64,000 nt of DNA from Chrysogorgia sp. JL179-B06 (lineage: Eukaryota > Cnidaria > Anthozoa > Scleralcyonacea > Chrysogorgiidae), in the NCBI GenBank assembly GCA_035772405.1, contig JAYKKM010000054.1, forward strand, positions 4,667,001 to 4,731,000. The letters run 5' to 3'. Below, piece after piece: positions 1-11,412 of the stretch (position 1 is its first letter; each line of letters starts with the position of its first letter). Below the pieces are notes generated by a model. It saw only the letters and a program-made list of their open reading frames with translations. It was not told the origin of the DNA and made no database searches. The position numbers and the translations under genes were made by a program.

Positions 1-1451
1 TAAGTATATTTTTGAAATTATTCTACGATATCACTTGAAACTTTGCACATTACGATACTTCGTGAAACCTAACATTACATCGAATTAGTGATGCCAAATT
101 AATTTACTATTTCTAATTTCTTGATTTTTTAAAAATGTGTAAAGCTCTTACGTTTCATCGTTCAGTAAAGCTCTGATGATATCCCTGGCGGTGCATGGGA
201 CAAAAGCTCAGCAAATAAAATCTTAGAAACAAGGATGTTGCCACAAATTATTCTTATTAAAGTGCCTATAAAACGAAAATTAAATCTGTCTTATTTAAAT
301 AAACTCCGAAAATTATTAGGAATGGTAATTCAGAGCTCTTTCATATCTCACGTCGTTCTTGAGATATTTAGACTTATGTGCTTGGTCCAGTTAATTTTCG
401 TTGCAATTGTAATTTTCGTTTCAATTGTAATTTTCGTTTCAATCGTAAATAATTAACACTTTTCTTCTAATTGATAGTTAGAATCGTCAACTCATCTCTA
501 TAATTGATGACAAAGACAGACAACCAGTTGTATTACGTGATAGTTGACGTTTCCAAACACCATGCAACGTTCAGTAATATAAAGCTCTCGTGATGTAATT
601 TGTGCATGGGACAAAATCTCAGTAAATAAAATCTTAGAAACATCGAGGTTTCTCCAAATTATTCCAATTGAGATATAGCGACTCCGTACCCCAAACACGA
701 TATTACGGATATAGATGCTACACGAAGTGAAAAGTTGAATGCCAAAATATTTTATGATGTGAGCTTTGCGTTGATGTGCTATAAAGGTTTGTTTGTCAGA
801 AATGGTAATGAGTGTGACGTCATTTACGGCATTTGGCTTTCTTTTCTGCTTTCCGTGTGATAGACTGGTTGAGGATTTGAGTGAAAAAGTTGATAAAATC
901 TTTACTATAGCGTTCAAGTACATTATCAACGTTTGAGTTAGAATAATTTGCTGTAACAGTAGAATATTGTATCCGAAATGATGCCGTAAATGACGTAAAT
1001 GCTAATGAGCATTTCTGACAAACAAACCTTTGTAGCATATCAACACAAAGCTCAAATCATAAAATATTTTGGCATTCAACTTTTCACTTCGTGTAGCATC
1101 TATATCCGTAATATCGTATTTGGGGTCATGGGCACTTTAAACAACATATTACCATAACTTTGTTAAAATAGATTATAATTTCTTTGTGTTGGCTGAAACA
1201 ACCTCAGGGTACCTGAAACGTACCCAGGGTCCTATCAGCTAAGGCCAAGAGATGCTCCTAGTTTGCCCTGGTATTCATTGGTATACGCTGAACTAAACCG
1301 TCCGCCTGTAATTTTGGTCGAATGGTCCTGGGTACGAGGTTGGGTAATCATTTCATGATTATATTGAAAAATAAAACAGACCCTTAATCACACATTCTGC
1401 ATGGTGATTATATAGTACGTTATTATTCGAAAGTTATTTCCCTTTATGTAG
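1..1451 (+). other. Intron sequence of SLC30A9 at the left edge
   Basis: No exon is recognisable here. The window opens with TAAGTAT, which would fit the tail of a GT splice donor whose exon lies just outside; this is an inference from the next exon downstream. Around 257 the motif TTAA followed by AGTGCC resembles one end of the TTAA-type MITE family seen elsewhere in the window. The palindrome at 693-1131 is listed separately. Nothing else stands out. Confidence 0.5.
693..1131. repeat. Palindromic MITE, TTAA-type
   Basis: Two arms of about 150 bases, 693-840 and 975-1131, are near-perfect reverse complements. The right end reads GGGCACT followed by TTAA. The same end motif occurs at 6539, 34028 and 54821. 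The matching left terminus is missing, so this copy looks truncated. TTAA target sites are typical of piggyBac- and Kolobok-type transposons; no transposase is present. Confidence 0.7.
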
Positions 1452-1514
1452 ATCGATCCCTGAAGAAAGGTTGCAGCAAATTATAGATGTATTAGAACAA
1501 GATATTATGGTTAG
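1452..1514 (+). CDS. SLC30A9: SLC30A9 exon (RSIPEERLQQ block)
   Basis: The acceptor TTTATGTAG precedes the exon and the donor GTGAGA follows it. It encodes SIPEERLQQIIDVLEQDIMV, preceded by one base of a split codon and followed by AG of a split arginine codon. This matches the segment after the last membrane helix in SLC30A9 proteins. Confidence 0.85.
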
Positions 1515-4500
1515 GTGAGAGAATCTCTCTTAGTTATTATGAACACAAAAAACTAAATTTAAATAAAGTGTAAAGGTGCTTAACAAATTAAAATTAGGTA
1601 TGCAATGTATACATGTATATACTAACAGCTAATGTGAATGGAATTTATTCCAATCGGAGGAATTTCCCTTTTTCAGATTCGTACGTAATACCCACACGTT
1701 GATAGAACCTGAATTTTTGATCAGTGTAAATTAACAAAATGGTTCTGATAAACAAAACAAAATAGTCTTATAGTTATCATCCATGAAAACTTTAGCAGTT
1801 CTTCTTGAGAAAGCGTACTATGTATAACCCTAACAAGTCTACGGCAGGTCTTTGCACAGCCTCTTACCCAGTGTCTTTTATCTCGGTGATCGGAGATAAA
1901 ACCCTGGTTACGAGGTTTGTCTTGGAATAGTCCCACTGACATTAAAAATACAAAGAAAACTATGAATTTTACACGTGATAGCAGCGTGGCAAATAGATAA
2001 AATAGCACATCATGTGTAAGCAACACCTTCTTCACTATTTTTCTAGGTCAATTCACGATGTGAAAGCTACAGAAATGGGTATATTATATAAATTTGTTTT
2101 GATTACATGACATTTTCTGAAAAGAGGAGTGCTAGTGTTCTCAGGATCGTTTAGAGGGATAAATAGTAAAGGAGTTTTTAGCAGATATTTTCGAATATGT
2201 TTACAAATAGGCTTATAAATCGTAAGAAATACAACAGAAAGTATAAGATTAATGTACAAAGAAATATAAAAATATGTAATATACAATATGTCTATAAGTC
2301 ATCAATAATGTACAAATACTATATCGTACAGTGAGCTTTGGAGCATATAGCTGGGAAACTTCTAAATGCCTTTCCCCTATAGCGATATTACATGCACCTA
2401 TATCTGCGTATCTCTGGTCCGATCCATTATAGAATATTGCTTCCAAGCACATGCGTGCCATGCATGCGGATTATATTTCCTGGAATCATGAGTTACCATT
2501 AGGCTCTTGGTTTCTCTGATCTCCCAAAGCTTGACGCAAGGCGCTTTGAGCTTTGTAACAATATACTGTATGCGTAAATCAAGGAAACCTGATTCAAAAC
2601 TTTTTCATCTTTTGCCTTCGACCAGAGCACAATCGCATAATCTGAACTTGCGTAACTACTCCAAGTAATTTGTGTGAATAAACACGGTCAACTGTTGATT
2701 TATCAATGGTTAGGGGATGCATCAACGGTTTCTCACGAGCAAAACAGTTTAACAACTCCTTGCATTTCTTAACATTCAGTTTCATATGGAGTTAGAGGGC
2801 CGTCTAGCTGGAGATTTTATCAAGATCAGTTTGGAAAGATGACTTTTTGCCATATGAATGACCTCTGTTATTGTCACATCATCAACGTATTTCCAATAAC
2901 AGCAATTTAATTGTGAAGCTGTTGCCAAGTCATTGATCATGATAAGGAACAAAATTGGACCAAAAGTTTGGTTCCTTCAGGGACGCCAGCAGTAACATGT
3001 ATGTCCCGGGCTGAAATAGCACGATAAGAAATAACATCCAAGGGATCAAACATCTCCAAATTACAAGTTGGATCAGCTTGAGGACAATTTCTGAAATATT
3101 GAGCTATGAGCATCAATGAAGAGAATCAGTCATGTCCAACAAGCAATATAGGTTATTGAAGTTCCTTTGAGACATCCAAACTGGTTTGGGTTTATTCGGG
3201 TTCAAGGAGGAAAGCACAAACACGACATCATTGTCCCTCCAAACAATCCCATGAAAACTGGCGCTCCTACCTAGTGTTCCTGTCTTTTCTGAAAAGACCA
3301 TGACATTGTATAGACACCTGTTGGATGGTTTATTATGACCGTTTTACTTGACCTATTTTTTATTTCAAAGGGGCCGATACTGTGAGATTCAAGGCAGAAA
3401 TCAATTTTGATGGCAGAGAAATAACAAGGAGACATTTGAGTAGAAAGGATTTGCCAAAATTACTTCAGGTAATTTCAACATCAGGGTTTAAACTAGTTAG
3501 TGTATCTTGATAAAAAGATTAAAGCCCAGCAAATAATTTTAAAAAGTCCATAACACATGAATTAAAGATTAAAGTATTTAAAGATGGCTCGATAGTCTGT
3601 ATTTTATCACAATATTAGTGTAAACATAATATTGTGATAAAAAGATCTCCGAAGATCAACACTGCATAACTTCAGTATTGGTTTTCATTATTCTAACGTT
3701 TTACGCCCTCAACATTATTTCTTCCAGGAGAAATTTTTGTTCCATAAGATAAACATTTTATGCAAAGTAGATTTTTCTTTGCAACTGAAACAAAGATTAC
3801 ACATCCTTGCACATTGGATCTGCAAGTAAGGAGGCAAAACACTAAACTTGCATGAGTAAATGTTGTAAAACTAAAATGTAAAGTACACTATATATAGAGA
3901 AAGACTATGTAAATTCCGTGAGCCTGGAAAATGATTGCTTAGACTGGAATAAAAGTATGAAACTCACCATTGGTGTATGTATTACGAATAAGTGAAACAA
4001 TTGTCATACTATATAACTTATATACTTAACTCAACAAAATGGTTATACTTGCTTACCTAATATAAAATTCAACATAATTTAAACGTCCGCAAAGCACATT
4101 TCTTGAGAAAAGTTAGTATTATCCAACTGACAGCCAATCACGTGATTTTGCCTTGAATTAAGAAAAATGCCACGCTCCTTAGCCAATTAGAACTGAATAG
4201 TTTTGCTCGCTATTTGAAAACATTATCTCAAAATGGCGACAATCTGCTTCTATATACTAAACGCACAACAGGCACGTCACAGCTACATTCAGTCTTTTTT
4301 AGCGTTACAGCACATAATTCAACCCAAATAGTATCCCTGTAGCAATGGTGCTAAACCTACAATTAAGGCAAAACGGAACGGCAACACTAGTTCTTCTTTT
4401 TTCCGGTTTGAAAACGTTTTCCGTCAACAGTAAATCGTTTTCGAATCGTTTTTTGCCGTCCACAAAACGCAAAAACGATTCCAAAACGCTAAATATCTGA

Positions 4501-6692
4501 TTGAGCGATCACATATCGTGGCGTCAACGTTTTCGAAAAGTTATATTTTCACCGTCTTGGAAAAACTCCGTTTTCGATGACCGAAAACGCCGCTTATAGT
4601 GTGGACGGAGGGCCAAAACGGAAAAATAAGTTTGCGTTTGAAAATGAAAACGGATTAGTGTGGACGGGGCTTAAATGAATGAAATTTCTGTATACGGCAT
4701 TGGTGGGTTGTAATCTTTTGAGACTCAAAGGACAAAAATACGGCAGACATGTTGGTACAGTAGCATCTAATGAGATTCTTCTTTAAATGACCTCCAAAAT
4801 GGTCGCCGCGTGCAGCCTACTATACGAAGCAGACAAACGTTGAAATATCGAAATCCTATGCTTTTGTGATCTCATTGCTATCTCGAATTGTTTCGGCATT
4901 GTTTCGTAAGCATGTCGACTTTGGATTATGTCGGCATGGAAGCAAAATTGGGAAATGTCCCAGTTGTTCAACTTACGAGTTAATAAGTTTAAAAAAATGT
5001 GTTTTTTTATATTCAGGAAGTACACGATGTTCAAAGTCCCGAAGAACTAGAAAGATTTATGTTAGATCATGGAGAACAAATTATTGACACCTTGGGTCAA
5101 GAAGTAGACAGGATTGAAAGAAATATTAAGGTAATAATGATACAGTCGCCGTCGCACTTTTCCCTTTTGTAAACGGTCTTTATCATCCAGAACGGTATTT
5201 GCCATCCTATAACAATGACCTTAGGGTCATTAGGTTAGCCCTTAGGTTAGCCCCCCGGAATTTCGTAAACGGTCTTTAAACCTGGTTTTCATATATGGCA
5301 ATTCATCGCCGATGATCTCTGATACAGCTTTGCGATGAATTGCAACGAAATAGGATTATGAAAACCGGCAATCGGGGACAATCCCCGATCATCGGCGATC
5401 ATCGCAAGAACCAATTATTAGGACAAGAATTAGGACAAGCAAAACAAATGAAAACCGAAATCCGATGAAATAAGACAAATTACATGTAGGACCGAGTCTC
5501 TAGAAGAAAACCAAGTACTTCAAAATGGCGGGTGAAAATGTACAGATCAACGAGAATAATTCCGATCTAAAAGCAAAAGAAGATGACGTTCTGTTTATGG
5601 AAATCATTAGGGAATTTCCCACTGTATATAACCGGGCATCAAAGGATTTAAAAGATAAAAACAAGAAGGCCAATTGTTGCCCATATTCTTCCCTTTCCTC
5701 GAATATTTTTCGCACTTGGAACCTCTTATTTTTGTATTTCTTACGCGAAAAGTTTGATACCCTCAAAGTTTACCTGAGTGGAGAAATCGTGTTTCCAATA
5801 AATCCAGAAAACTAATTTTCATAAAATCTGCCGCTTATCATAAACACAATTTCTCTAATATACAAATGCTCCAAGTGATACAAGTGTGAAACGTTTCAAT
5901 AATCAAGACCACCGCTAGAGCTATGCAATGAATCAAAATAAAGCTCAGATCTGCATTACAAAACTTTTTATGGGGAAAAATGCAATTTCTCATGATTTAG
6001 ATTATCGAGCCACCTTGCACTCGCCAAAAATGCAATTTTGGCACAGTTTTCAAATATAGTGTAAATCCTCAAAGTGCCCCTAACCTCAAATTTTTTTATT
6101 GTCTTATTTGGAAGAACTTTTAAAATGATAAAGTAACTTCTTTTGAAGATTTTCATTTCTTCGCTTTCTTTGTGAGATATATCAGTTTGTTTGATATGCA
6201 AATATTTGGAATTTCGTGACACATGCATAATGAGTTATCAGAGAATGTTATATATCTATGCGTTCATGAAATAAAAAACACTAAAGTCTGAATAACATGT
6301 GTGTGAGTTTCTCCCACAACACCAAACTTCTTGATTTTAAAGGATTTCGTTCGAGAATGAAAGAGATACACATTTCTCCAATAAGTCATTATGCATGTGT
6401 GACGAAATTCCAGACATTTGGATATCAAACAAACTGATATATCTCAAAAAGAAAGCAAAGAAACGAAAATCTTCAAAAGAAGTTACTTTATCATTTTAAA
6501 AGTTCTTCCAAACAAAACAATAAAACATTTTGAGATTATGGGCACTTTAATACACTCACTATCATACGATCACCTATACTAAACTGAACGTTCATAACTT
6601 ATATGAGATTTTTAGGAAGTTAAACAAAACATCTCTTTTTTTTGTAGAAACAAAACCCTGAAGTCCGTCATGTTGATTTGGAAATACTTTAA
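1452..6692 (+). CDS. SLC30A9: Zinc transporter SLC30A9 (ZnT9), C-terminal part, five exons
   Basis: This is the 3' part of a gene for SLC30A9/ZnT9, a cation-diffusion-facilitator-type protein of the mitochondrial membrane that moves zinc out of mitochondria. Five exons (1452-1514, 2047-2078, 3371-3468, 5017-5130, 6648-6692) are each flanked by AG and GT as expected. They join in one frame into 116 codons plus TAA. Recognisable family blocks are IHDVKATEMG, VRFKAEINFDGRE, SPEELERFMLDHGEQIIDTLG and the terminal NPEVRHVDLEIL, which match the vertebrate C-terminus block for block. This part follows the membrane domain; the transmembrane segments and the N-terminus lie upstream of the window. The introns are filled with transposon debris but all splice sites look intact, so the gene is probably functional. 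Identification rests on recalled family sequence and splice logic, not on a database search. Confidence 0.9.
2047..2078 (+). CDS. SLC30A9: SLC30A9 32-base micro-exon (SIHDVKATEM)
   Basis: This very short exon lies between TTTTTCTAG and GTATAT. The first G completes the arginine codon begun in the previous exon, and the last G starts a glycine codon completed at 3371. Vertebrate SLC30A9 has AIHDVKATDLG at the same place. The match and both phases agree, so the call is firm despite its size. Confidence 0.85.
2594..3070 (-). pseudogene. LINE reverse-transcriptase relic (CR1-like)
   Basis: On the reverse strand, shifting frames encode the reverse-transcriptase blocks ISARDIHVTAGVPEGTK, then LGPILFLIMINDL, then the catalytic box KYVDDVTIT, and downstream MKLNVKKCKELL and YSHKLLGVV. 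At least one frameshift separates GVPEGT from GPILFL. It lies within an SLC30A9 intron, antisense to the gene, and is 5' and 3' truncated. The order of motifs is that of CR1-type non-LTR elements; the clade is an inference. Confidence 0.75.
3371..3468 (+). CDS. SLC30A9: SLC30A9 exon (VRFKAEINFDGRE block)
   Basis: The acceptor is ATTTCAAAG and the donor is GTAATT. The exon finishes a glycine codon and encodes 32 residues starting ADTVRFKAEINFDGRE and ending KLLQ. Vertebrate proteins have KVRFKAEVDFDGR here, which is the C-terminal domain typical of this family. Confidence 0.9.
3469..4370 (+). other. SLC30A9 intron, no recognisable feature
   Basis: AT-rich intron sequence. I see no coding potential, palindrome or tandem array in it. 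Confidence 0.5.
4375..4675. repeat. Dispersed repeat rich in AAAACG/CGTTTT
   Basis: The stretch is dense in AAAACG and its complement and contains TTTGCCGTCCAC near the middle and GTGTGGACGGAG and GTGTGGACGGGG near the right end. Pairs of this kind are typical of non-autonomous DNA transposon remnants. No clean terminal repeat or target duplication could be fixed, so the limits are approximate. Confidence 0.4.
5017..5130 (+). CDS. SLC30A9: SLC30A9 exon (SPEELERFML block)
   Basis: The exon sits between TATATTCAG and GTAATA and encodes 38 residues with no partial codons. It contains SPEELERFMLDHGEQIIDTL and then EVDRIERNIK, closely matching the TPEELETFML...GAEVDRLEKELK segment of vertebrate SLC30A9. 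Confidence 0.9.
5171..5290 (+). repeat. Dispersed repeat, AAACGGTCTTT family
   Basis: The motif TAAACGGTCTTTATCATCC, then GGTATTTGCCATCCT and CCCCCCGGAATTTC, recurs in reverse orientation at about 55470-55605 and in part at 21795-21835. It is therefore a dispersed element fragment in the last SLC30A9 intron. Its class is unknown. Confidence 0.5.
5525..5700 (+). pseudogene. MADF/Myb-like domain fragment, possible Harbinger relic
   Basis: An ATG-initiated frame gives MAGENVQINENN and then FMEIIREFPTVYNRASKD followed by KDKNKKANC. Acidic and aromatic residues followed by YNRASKDxKDxNKK is the look of a MADF (Myb/SANT-like) DNA-binding domain, as found in the second ORF of PIF/Harbinger transposons. 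The frame loses similarity after KANC. This is an inference from a short match. Confidence 0.4.
6071..6549. repeat. Palindromic MITE, TTAA-type
   Basis: The left arm from AGTGCCCCTAACC and the right arm ending GGGCACTTTAA are reverse complements over about 170 bases each. They include the family motif AAGTTCTTCCAAA and ACTTTATCATTTTAAAAG. Fragments of the same family occur at 38280-38610. It lies in the last SLC30A9 intron, about 100 bases before the final exon. Confidence 0.75.
6648..6692 (+). CDS. SLC30A9: SLC30A9 last coding exon (NPEVRHVDLEIL, stop)
   Basis: After a pyrimidine-rich acceptor (CTCTTTTTTTTGTAG) the exon encodes KQNPEVRHVDLEIL and TAA. The terminal block is nearly identical to the vertebrate C-terminus, which sets the end of the gene. 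The 3' UTR is AT-rich and I could not place its end. Confidence 0.9.
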   Translation, partial: KQNPEVRHVDLEIL

Positions 6693-7177
6693 AAATCACT
6701 GCACATATTTATATGGTTGAAAAAGAATAATTATAGAACTAAATCCATGCCAACTTAAAAACCTGTTTTAATTCTAAATTATATATAGAGTTTACATGTT
6801 TTTTCATTTTTCATCTATGTTAATAATCAAAGATATTTATTAAAAGACTTATCAGTCAGCGTGTTACTTTTCAATGTTTTTAGTTATAGTTTAAAACACG
6901 AGCAGCAATGTTTTATTGGGTGATAAAATACGAGGCGATAGCCGGGTGACCCGATAAAACACTGCTACAAGTGTTTTGAACGGTTCAAAAACGACTGCAT
7001 TTACCAACTATTTTAGTAATTCAAGCCATTTTCGCCGAGAAAATCAGGACGAATCTTTATCACATATTATATATTATTATTATTTATTATTATTATTACA
7101 TTTTAAGACATGATACCGTCATGATTTTCCTTTGTGTTTCGTCATGAATTATTAATGAGTTTTTGAAGTAATTTATC
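6693..7177. other. SLC30A9 3' flank, no recognisable feature
   Basis: AT-rich sequence after the SLC30A9 stop. It contains the phrase GAGGCGATAGCCG, which recurs at 7235 and, in rearranged form, near 41670, so parts are probably old repeat. The polyadenylation site could not be fixed. Confidence 0.4.
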
Positions 7178-7326
7178 ATACACGAGAAGGCGTTTATTAT
7201 CTGATTTGAAAACACCGAGAATTGTGTTGAAAAATGAGGCGATAGCCGAGTTTTTTAACCAACTTCGAGTAATAAACAATAATATAAACAATAATAAAAA
7301 ATAATAAACGCCTTTCGAGTGTATGG
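7178..7326. repeat. Imperfect inverted repeat
   Basis: CATACACGAGAAGGCGTTTATTAT on the left, cited here only by its ends, pairs with AATAAACGCCTTTCGAGTGT on the right. The element is AT-rich and carries the GAGGCGATAGCCGAG motif. It is a probable MITE remnant. Confidence 0.5.
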
Positions 7327-7333
7327 TATAGCT

Positions 7334-7517
7334 TCTGATTGATTGATTGATAATTCAGAAGGTTCCTGAGTATATGAATATAAGAGATAAGATATAGGAT
7401 ATATGTACATGTATTACAAAATTACGGATTACGAATATATGTGTAAATGATTAATATGACTATATTACAAATAAGGTTAAGTACATCATGTATAAGGATA
7501 AACTGTAATCTTAATAT
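7334..7517 (-). mobile_element. LINE 3' end (5'-truncated copy)
   Basis: On the reverse strand this segment matches, almost base for base, the 3' untranslated end of the LINE copy at 16885-17102, including CATGATGTACTTAACC and the tetranucleotide tail (ATCA)n. The copy consists only of the 3' end, as expected for target-primed reverse transcription that stopped early. Confidence 0.8.
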
Positions 7518-8127
7518 GGACAAAAAAACAAACTAACCAGCCAACCAACCAACTAACCTTTTCTCAAACTAACCAGTATTTTAAGAGAAATTTGAGGGGA
7601 AAGTTGGCTCAATTTATGGACGTTTATTACCACATTTACCAACAACGTCTCGGTTATGATTTTCCTTTGTGTTTTTCTCATGTGATTTTCCTTTGTGTTT
7701 CTCCCCCTTTTTTCCCATTGAGCCTGCTCGCAGGCGTCGTGTGACATTGTTTTGGAGGGGTACAAGGTATTTTTTTTGGATATACAGATCTAAATTGTAT
7801 GATTCAACGAATTGTGGAGGAATAAGATTGCTATCCCATATTAAACAAGTTATTATGTTACCAAAAACACTAACAAGGGCACTTACACAATAATTTCAAC
7901 ACAAACAAATAAAATGTCATTTAATTTATTGTAAAAATTAAAAATATTTATTGTTAAAATATATGTGCATGACAACAAGACATTTTATGCAACACAGCCT
8001 AATTCAGTTAGAGGTTAGGTATGCAGTAAATACAATATAAATGCTCCAATTTCCGCCAAAATGAAAAACACACGAAAAATAACCTTTGTTTATCAAATAA
8101 TTATATTTTTATGCTTCGTTGACAATT

Positions 8128-8195
8128 TAGCCTGCGAATACAATGAACATTTCATCGGGCGTAAGGCGATGAAGGACGGCTGTATTCGCAGGCTA
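8128..8195. mobile_element. 68-bp mini-transposon with 9-bp target duplication
   Basis: The ends TAGCCTGCGAATACA and TGTATTCGCAGGCTA are a perfect 15-bp inverted repeat. The element is flanked on both sides by TTGACAATT (8119-8127 and 8196-8204), a perfect 9-bp target-site duplication. Its termini match those of the elements at 24226-24993 and 58552-63048, so it is a minimal non-autonomous member of that group. Confidence 0.85.
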
Positions 8196-8204
8196 TTGAC
8201 AATT

Positions 8205-9255
8205 AAGCAGGTGATAATAACCAGCCCAAGGAAGGTCAGTTTTCTTACTTCGCAGTTCGTAGCTAAGAAAATTCGCAGCAAATCTCCAGTTTTAGAGCTG
8301 TCCTGTTTTTGCTTGTCTGTTAAGTAAGGAATTGACTGGTCAACATTTTTTGTTGGCGATCGAAATTTGAATTAGATTTAGGTTATGAATTACTAAATAG
8401 ATTTAGGGCCTGTTCGTTTCCCCCTTATTAAAATATCGTTGCGTTCATACGCTGCTCAGAGTGAGATGAAAATGTTCCATAGTTAAAACCCTGTAAACTT
8501 GGTAAACAGTAACAGCCACACGATGAATATAATACACACGTACTATTTCTTTCTATAATCGTGATACATTTTTAATTGGATATTCTTCGTTCAGCACATA
8601 AAACTCCTTTGGTGGCTTGTCAAGTATTATCTTCATTCAAGGTAACAATTTGTAATAGTATACGGTATTATATGTACGGTATATCAATATCTATATGGTA
8701 CAATGTCCAATGTACAAAGTATGCATACTATAATTTTTTTTAAGGAACCTCTCCTCTTATAGGCATCATATGTTGAAATCAACAACGTTAATTTGTTGGT
8801 CGTCACATTTTAAATCTTCAGCTTTAATGCCTATCTCACGTTTGGGGATTTTACATATTCGTAATATTTGGGTCTTCCTGAGCAAAATCATAATATTTAT
8901 CTTGTCAGCCGTAATTTTCATCTTCGTGGACTTTTTAATTGCTGTTAAAGTTATTGGATGGCATTTTTTGTGGCAAGTAACAAAAGCGGAGGTTTGGAAA
9001 CTAATCTGTTACTATGGTGACAACACAACTTGAACACCTTGCGCATGCGTATTACAGTCAATTAGGATCTTTTTTGTGTTGGGGTTGGGTTTGGTGCTCT
9101 ACCGTATCTGAAACAGCCTCCACCAACCATGTTCATTAGTTTGGTAGCATGCACTCACGTGCAAAGTTTCAAGTATAATTTCATTGGATAACTTTGAAGA
9201 TATACACGAATTTTAGAATTGCCACAATGTTGTTTGCCTGCTTTGACGTCGTCAT
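8205..9255. other. Intergenic, no recognisable feature
   Basis: AT-rich sequence between the mini-transposon and the LINE relic. Short open frames are present but none has a recognisable motif. Nothing further can be supported. Confidence 0.4.
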
Positions 9256-11412
9256 GTGCCAAATTACGAAGAACTGTTGAAGACATTCCAAGCATTATCA
9301 TTTTTGGGTTTAGGTTTAGAACGAATCAATGTACTCATTCGTGAAAACCAAGTTCGTGCTGTTTACGACGAGAACAGAAAATACAGTGCTGGGTCAAAGG
9401 GGTGGTGGAATACTGTAAATAAAATTACTGGTAGAGGAACCAAAAGCCAAAATGTGAGTTCTATCATTGACCCACATGTTATAAATTTGTATTTTCAAAA
9501 GATTAACACTGACACTTAATACATGGCTCCAAAACTTTTACCGATTCCTGAAGGAACTCGAATTCCTACTGTTGATGTACACACTGTTAAAACATTTTTG
9601 ACCAAACAAAAACGAACCTCGCCAGGTCCGGACGGGCTTTAGTCACCTATGTATTTAACTCTTCATTGAAACAACAGTGTGTTCCCCTCTTGTGGAAATT
9701 TGCGAGTGTAAGTCCGATACCCAAAGAATCTCCTCTAACAGAATGCACCCAGCTGAGGCCTATATCGCTGACGGATATTATAATGAACTCTTTGAGAAAA
9801 TGGTCTTCAAACTAGAAATTTCGTCAGAGGCCAAGTCAGTGATTGGAATGGATCAGTTTCCCAATAAGGAAGGCACAAATACAACAACTGCCCTTATCAA
9901 ATGCCAACATCATTGGCTTAAATGGTTGGACGAAGACGCTGACTTTGTTCGAGTGATGTCTTTCGACTTTAGTAAAGCTTTTGATTCTGTTCCTCACGAC
10001 ATTGTCTGTGAAAAACTCAAGTCAACTAATATTAATCCCCTTACATTATTAATTGGATTATTAGTTTTTTGATGAACCGAAGACAAAGGGTTGTCGTCGA
10101 TGAGATTGTAACGGAATACGTTGACATCAACAGAGGTGTACCGCAGGGTACGGTCCTTGGTCCTTTTCTGTTTTCTTTAATGGTGAACGATATAACATTA
10201 AAAGATCCATATAGCAACTTACTTGTTAAATTTGCTGATGACATAACTGTCAGTGCACCTGTTAAGCTAAGCTGTGATTCGGCGTCTGAGGAAGTCAGAA
10301 ACATCGAGAATTGGGCAACGAATAACCGGATGTCGCTGAATTTGTCAAAAACATGGGAAATGCTAGTGGGCCTTCTTGGTATTACTTTCCAAGATGACCT
10401 TTGCTGCTGGGATCTTCATGTCGATAGTCTACTGTCAAAAGCAAGTAGCCGTATGTACATATTGAGAGTATGTAGGTTTTATGGTTACTCCAAAGATCAA
10501 CTTAGTAAACTGTTTGACTCACTTATTATGTCACTGTTTTACTATGGGATAGAAGTATGGGGTTCCGCCTTGCAAAACAAATACTTGGATCGCATTGATA
10601 GGTTTTTCAGGCGAACTCATCGATATGGTCACAGGGGCGTAGGAAGCTTTCTAAACTTGGGAGGCCAGACCAAAGCATTTTCGTTGTAGCTGTCAGTGGC
10701 GAAGCTAGTCCCAAATGGGTGGTCATGATAACTATTAATCCGAGCGCCGTAGCCGTGAGGCTTTCTAGGAGGCCCCCCCCGAACATTTTTGAAATCTAGA
10801 TTCCCGCAAATGGCATTTCCTGCATTCTGAGCGGTGATTTTCAGCTCAGAAGTGTATAAAATTTTGGACTGTGGTGGGCCCCAAACAATGACACACCCTG
10901 CTCTCCCGCAGTGGGCCCCAATCGAATAGTTTTCCCAGGCTCTATTTTGAGCCAACCACTGACAACATATACTATAATGCAATGGTCATCGAGTCCGACA
11001 TGGACATTCAGGACGTTTTTTCAACCAGGGCTACCTTTTAGCCTCAATCATTCCGCGATATAGGAAGATGTTGTTTTCGAACTTCTACTTTCGAATTTAA
11101 TTTTTTTGCTGCAATTTTTCTTTCAAATTCAATTATTTTTTGGGGGGCCGAAAGCTATTCCGGCCCCCCCTTTTATAATATTGGGATGGATATACGTCAC
11201 AAAACATTAAGATGTCCGGCCTGATTGAAGAGAGAGACAGAATCTTATTTAAGAAGATATCAAATGACCCTGGACATGTTTTATATGAATTACTTCCTCC
11301 AAAAAGACAGAGAGTACTTAGAGAACGAGAACACGCGTTCATCCTCCCGAAAGTTAGAACTGAAAGATATAAACGATCATTTTTAAACAGATGTCTTTTT
11401 AACTATTTTTGA
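9256..11412 (+). pseudogene. LINE pol relic, interrupted
   Basis: Broken frames encode the tail of the endonuclease/linker region (YDENRKYSAGSKGWWNTVNK), a linker ending KRTSPGPDGL, then reverse-transcriptase blocks FSFDFSKAFDSVPHDIV-like (seen as VMSFDFSKAFDSVPHD), RGVPQGTVLGPFLFSL and VKFADDITVS, the thumb region ending YGIEVWGSAL, and the C-terminus LRERERE-like to RSFLNRCLFNYF. A foreign repeat at 10633-11188 splits the thumb from the C-terminus. Stops and frameshifts occur near 9520, 9640 and 10070, so it is dead. Motif order is that of a CR1/L2-type non-LTR retrotransposon; the exact clade is uncertain. Confidence 0.85.
10633..11188 (-). repeat. Dispersed repeat inserted in the LINE
   Basis: This segment matches, in reverse complement, the sequence at 25690-26331: shared phrases include GGGCGTAGGAAGCTT, TCTAGATTCCCGCAAATGGC, CTATTCGATTGGGG (as its complement) and AATTTTTTTGCTGCAATTT. 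It is bracketed by GATATGGTCAC on the left and GATATACGTCAC on the right, which look like an imperfect target duplication. No coding capacity was recognised. Confidence 0.7.
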
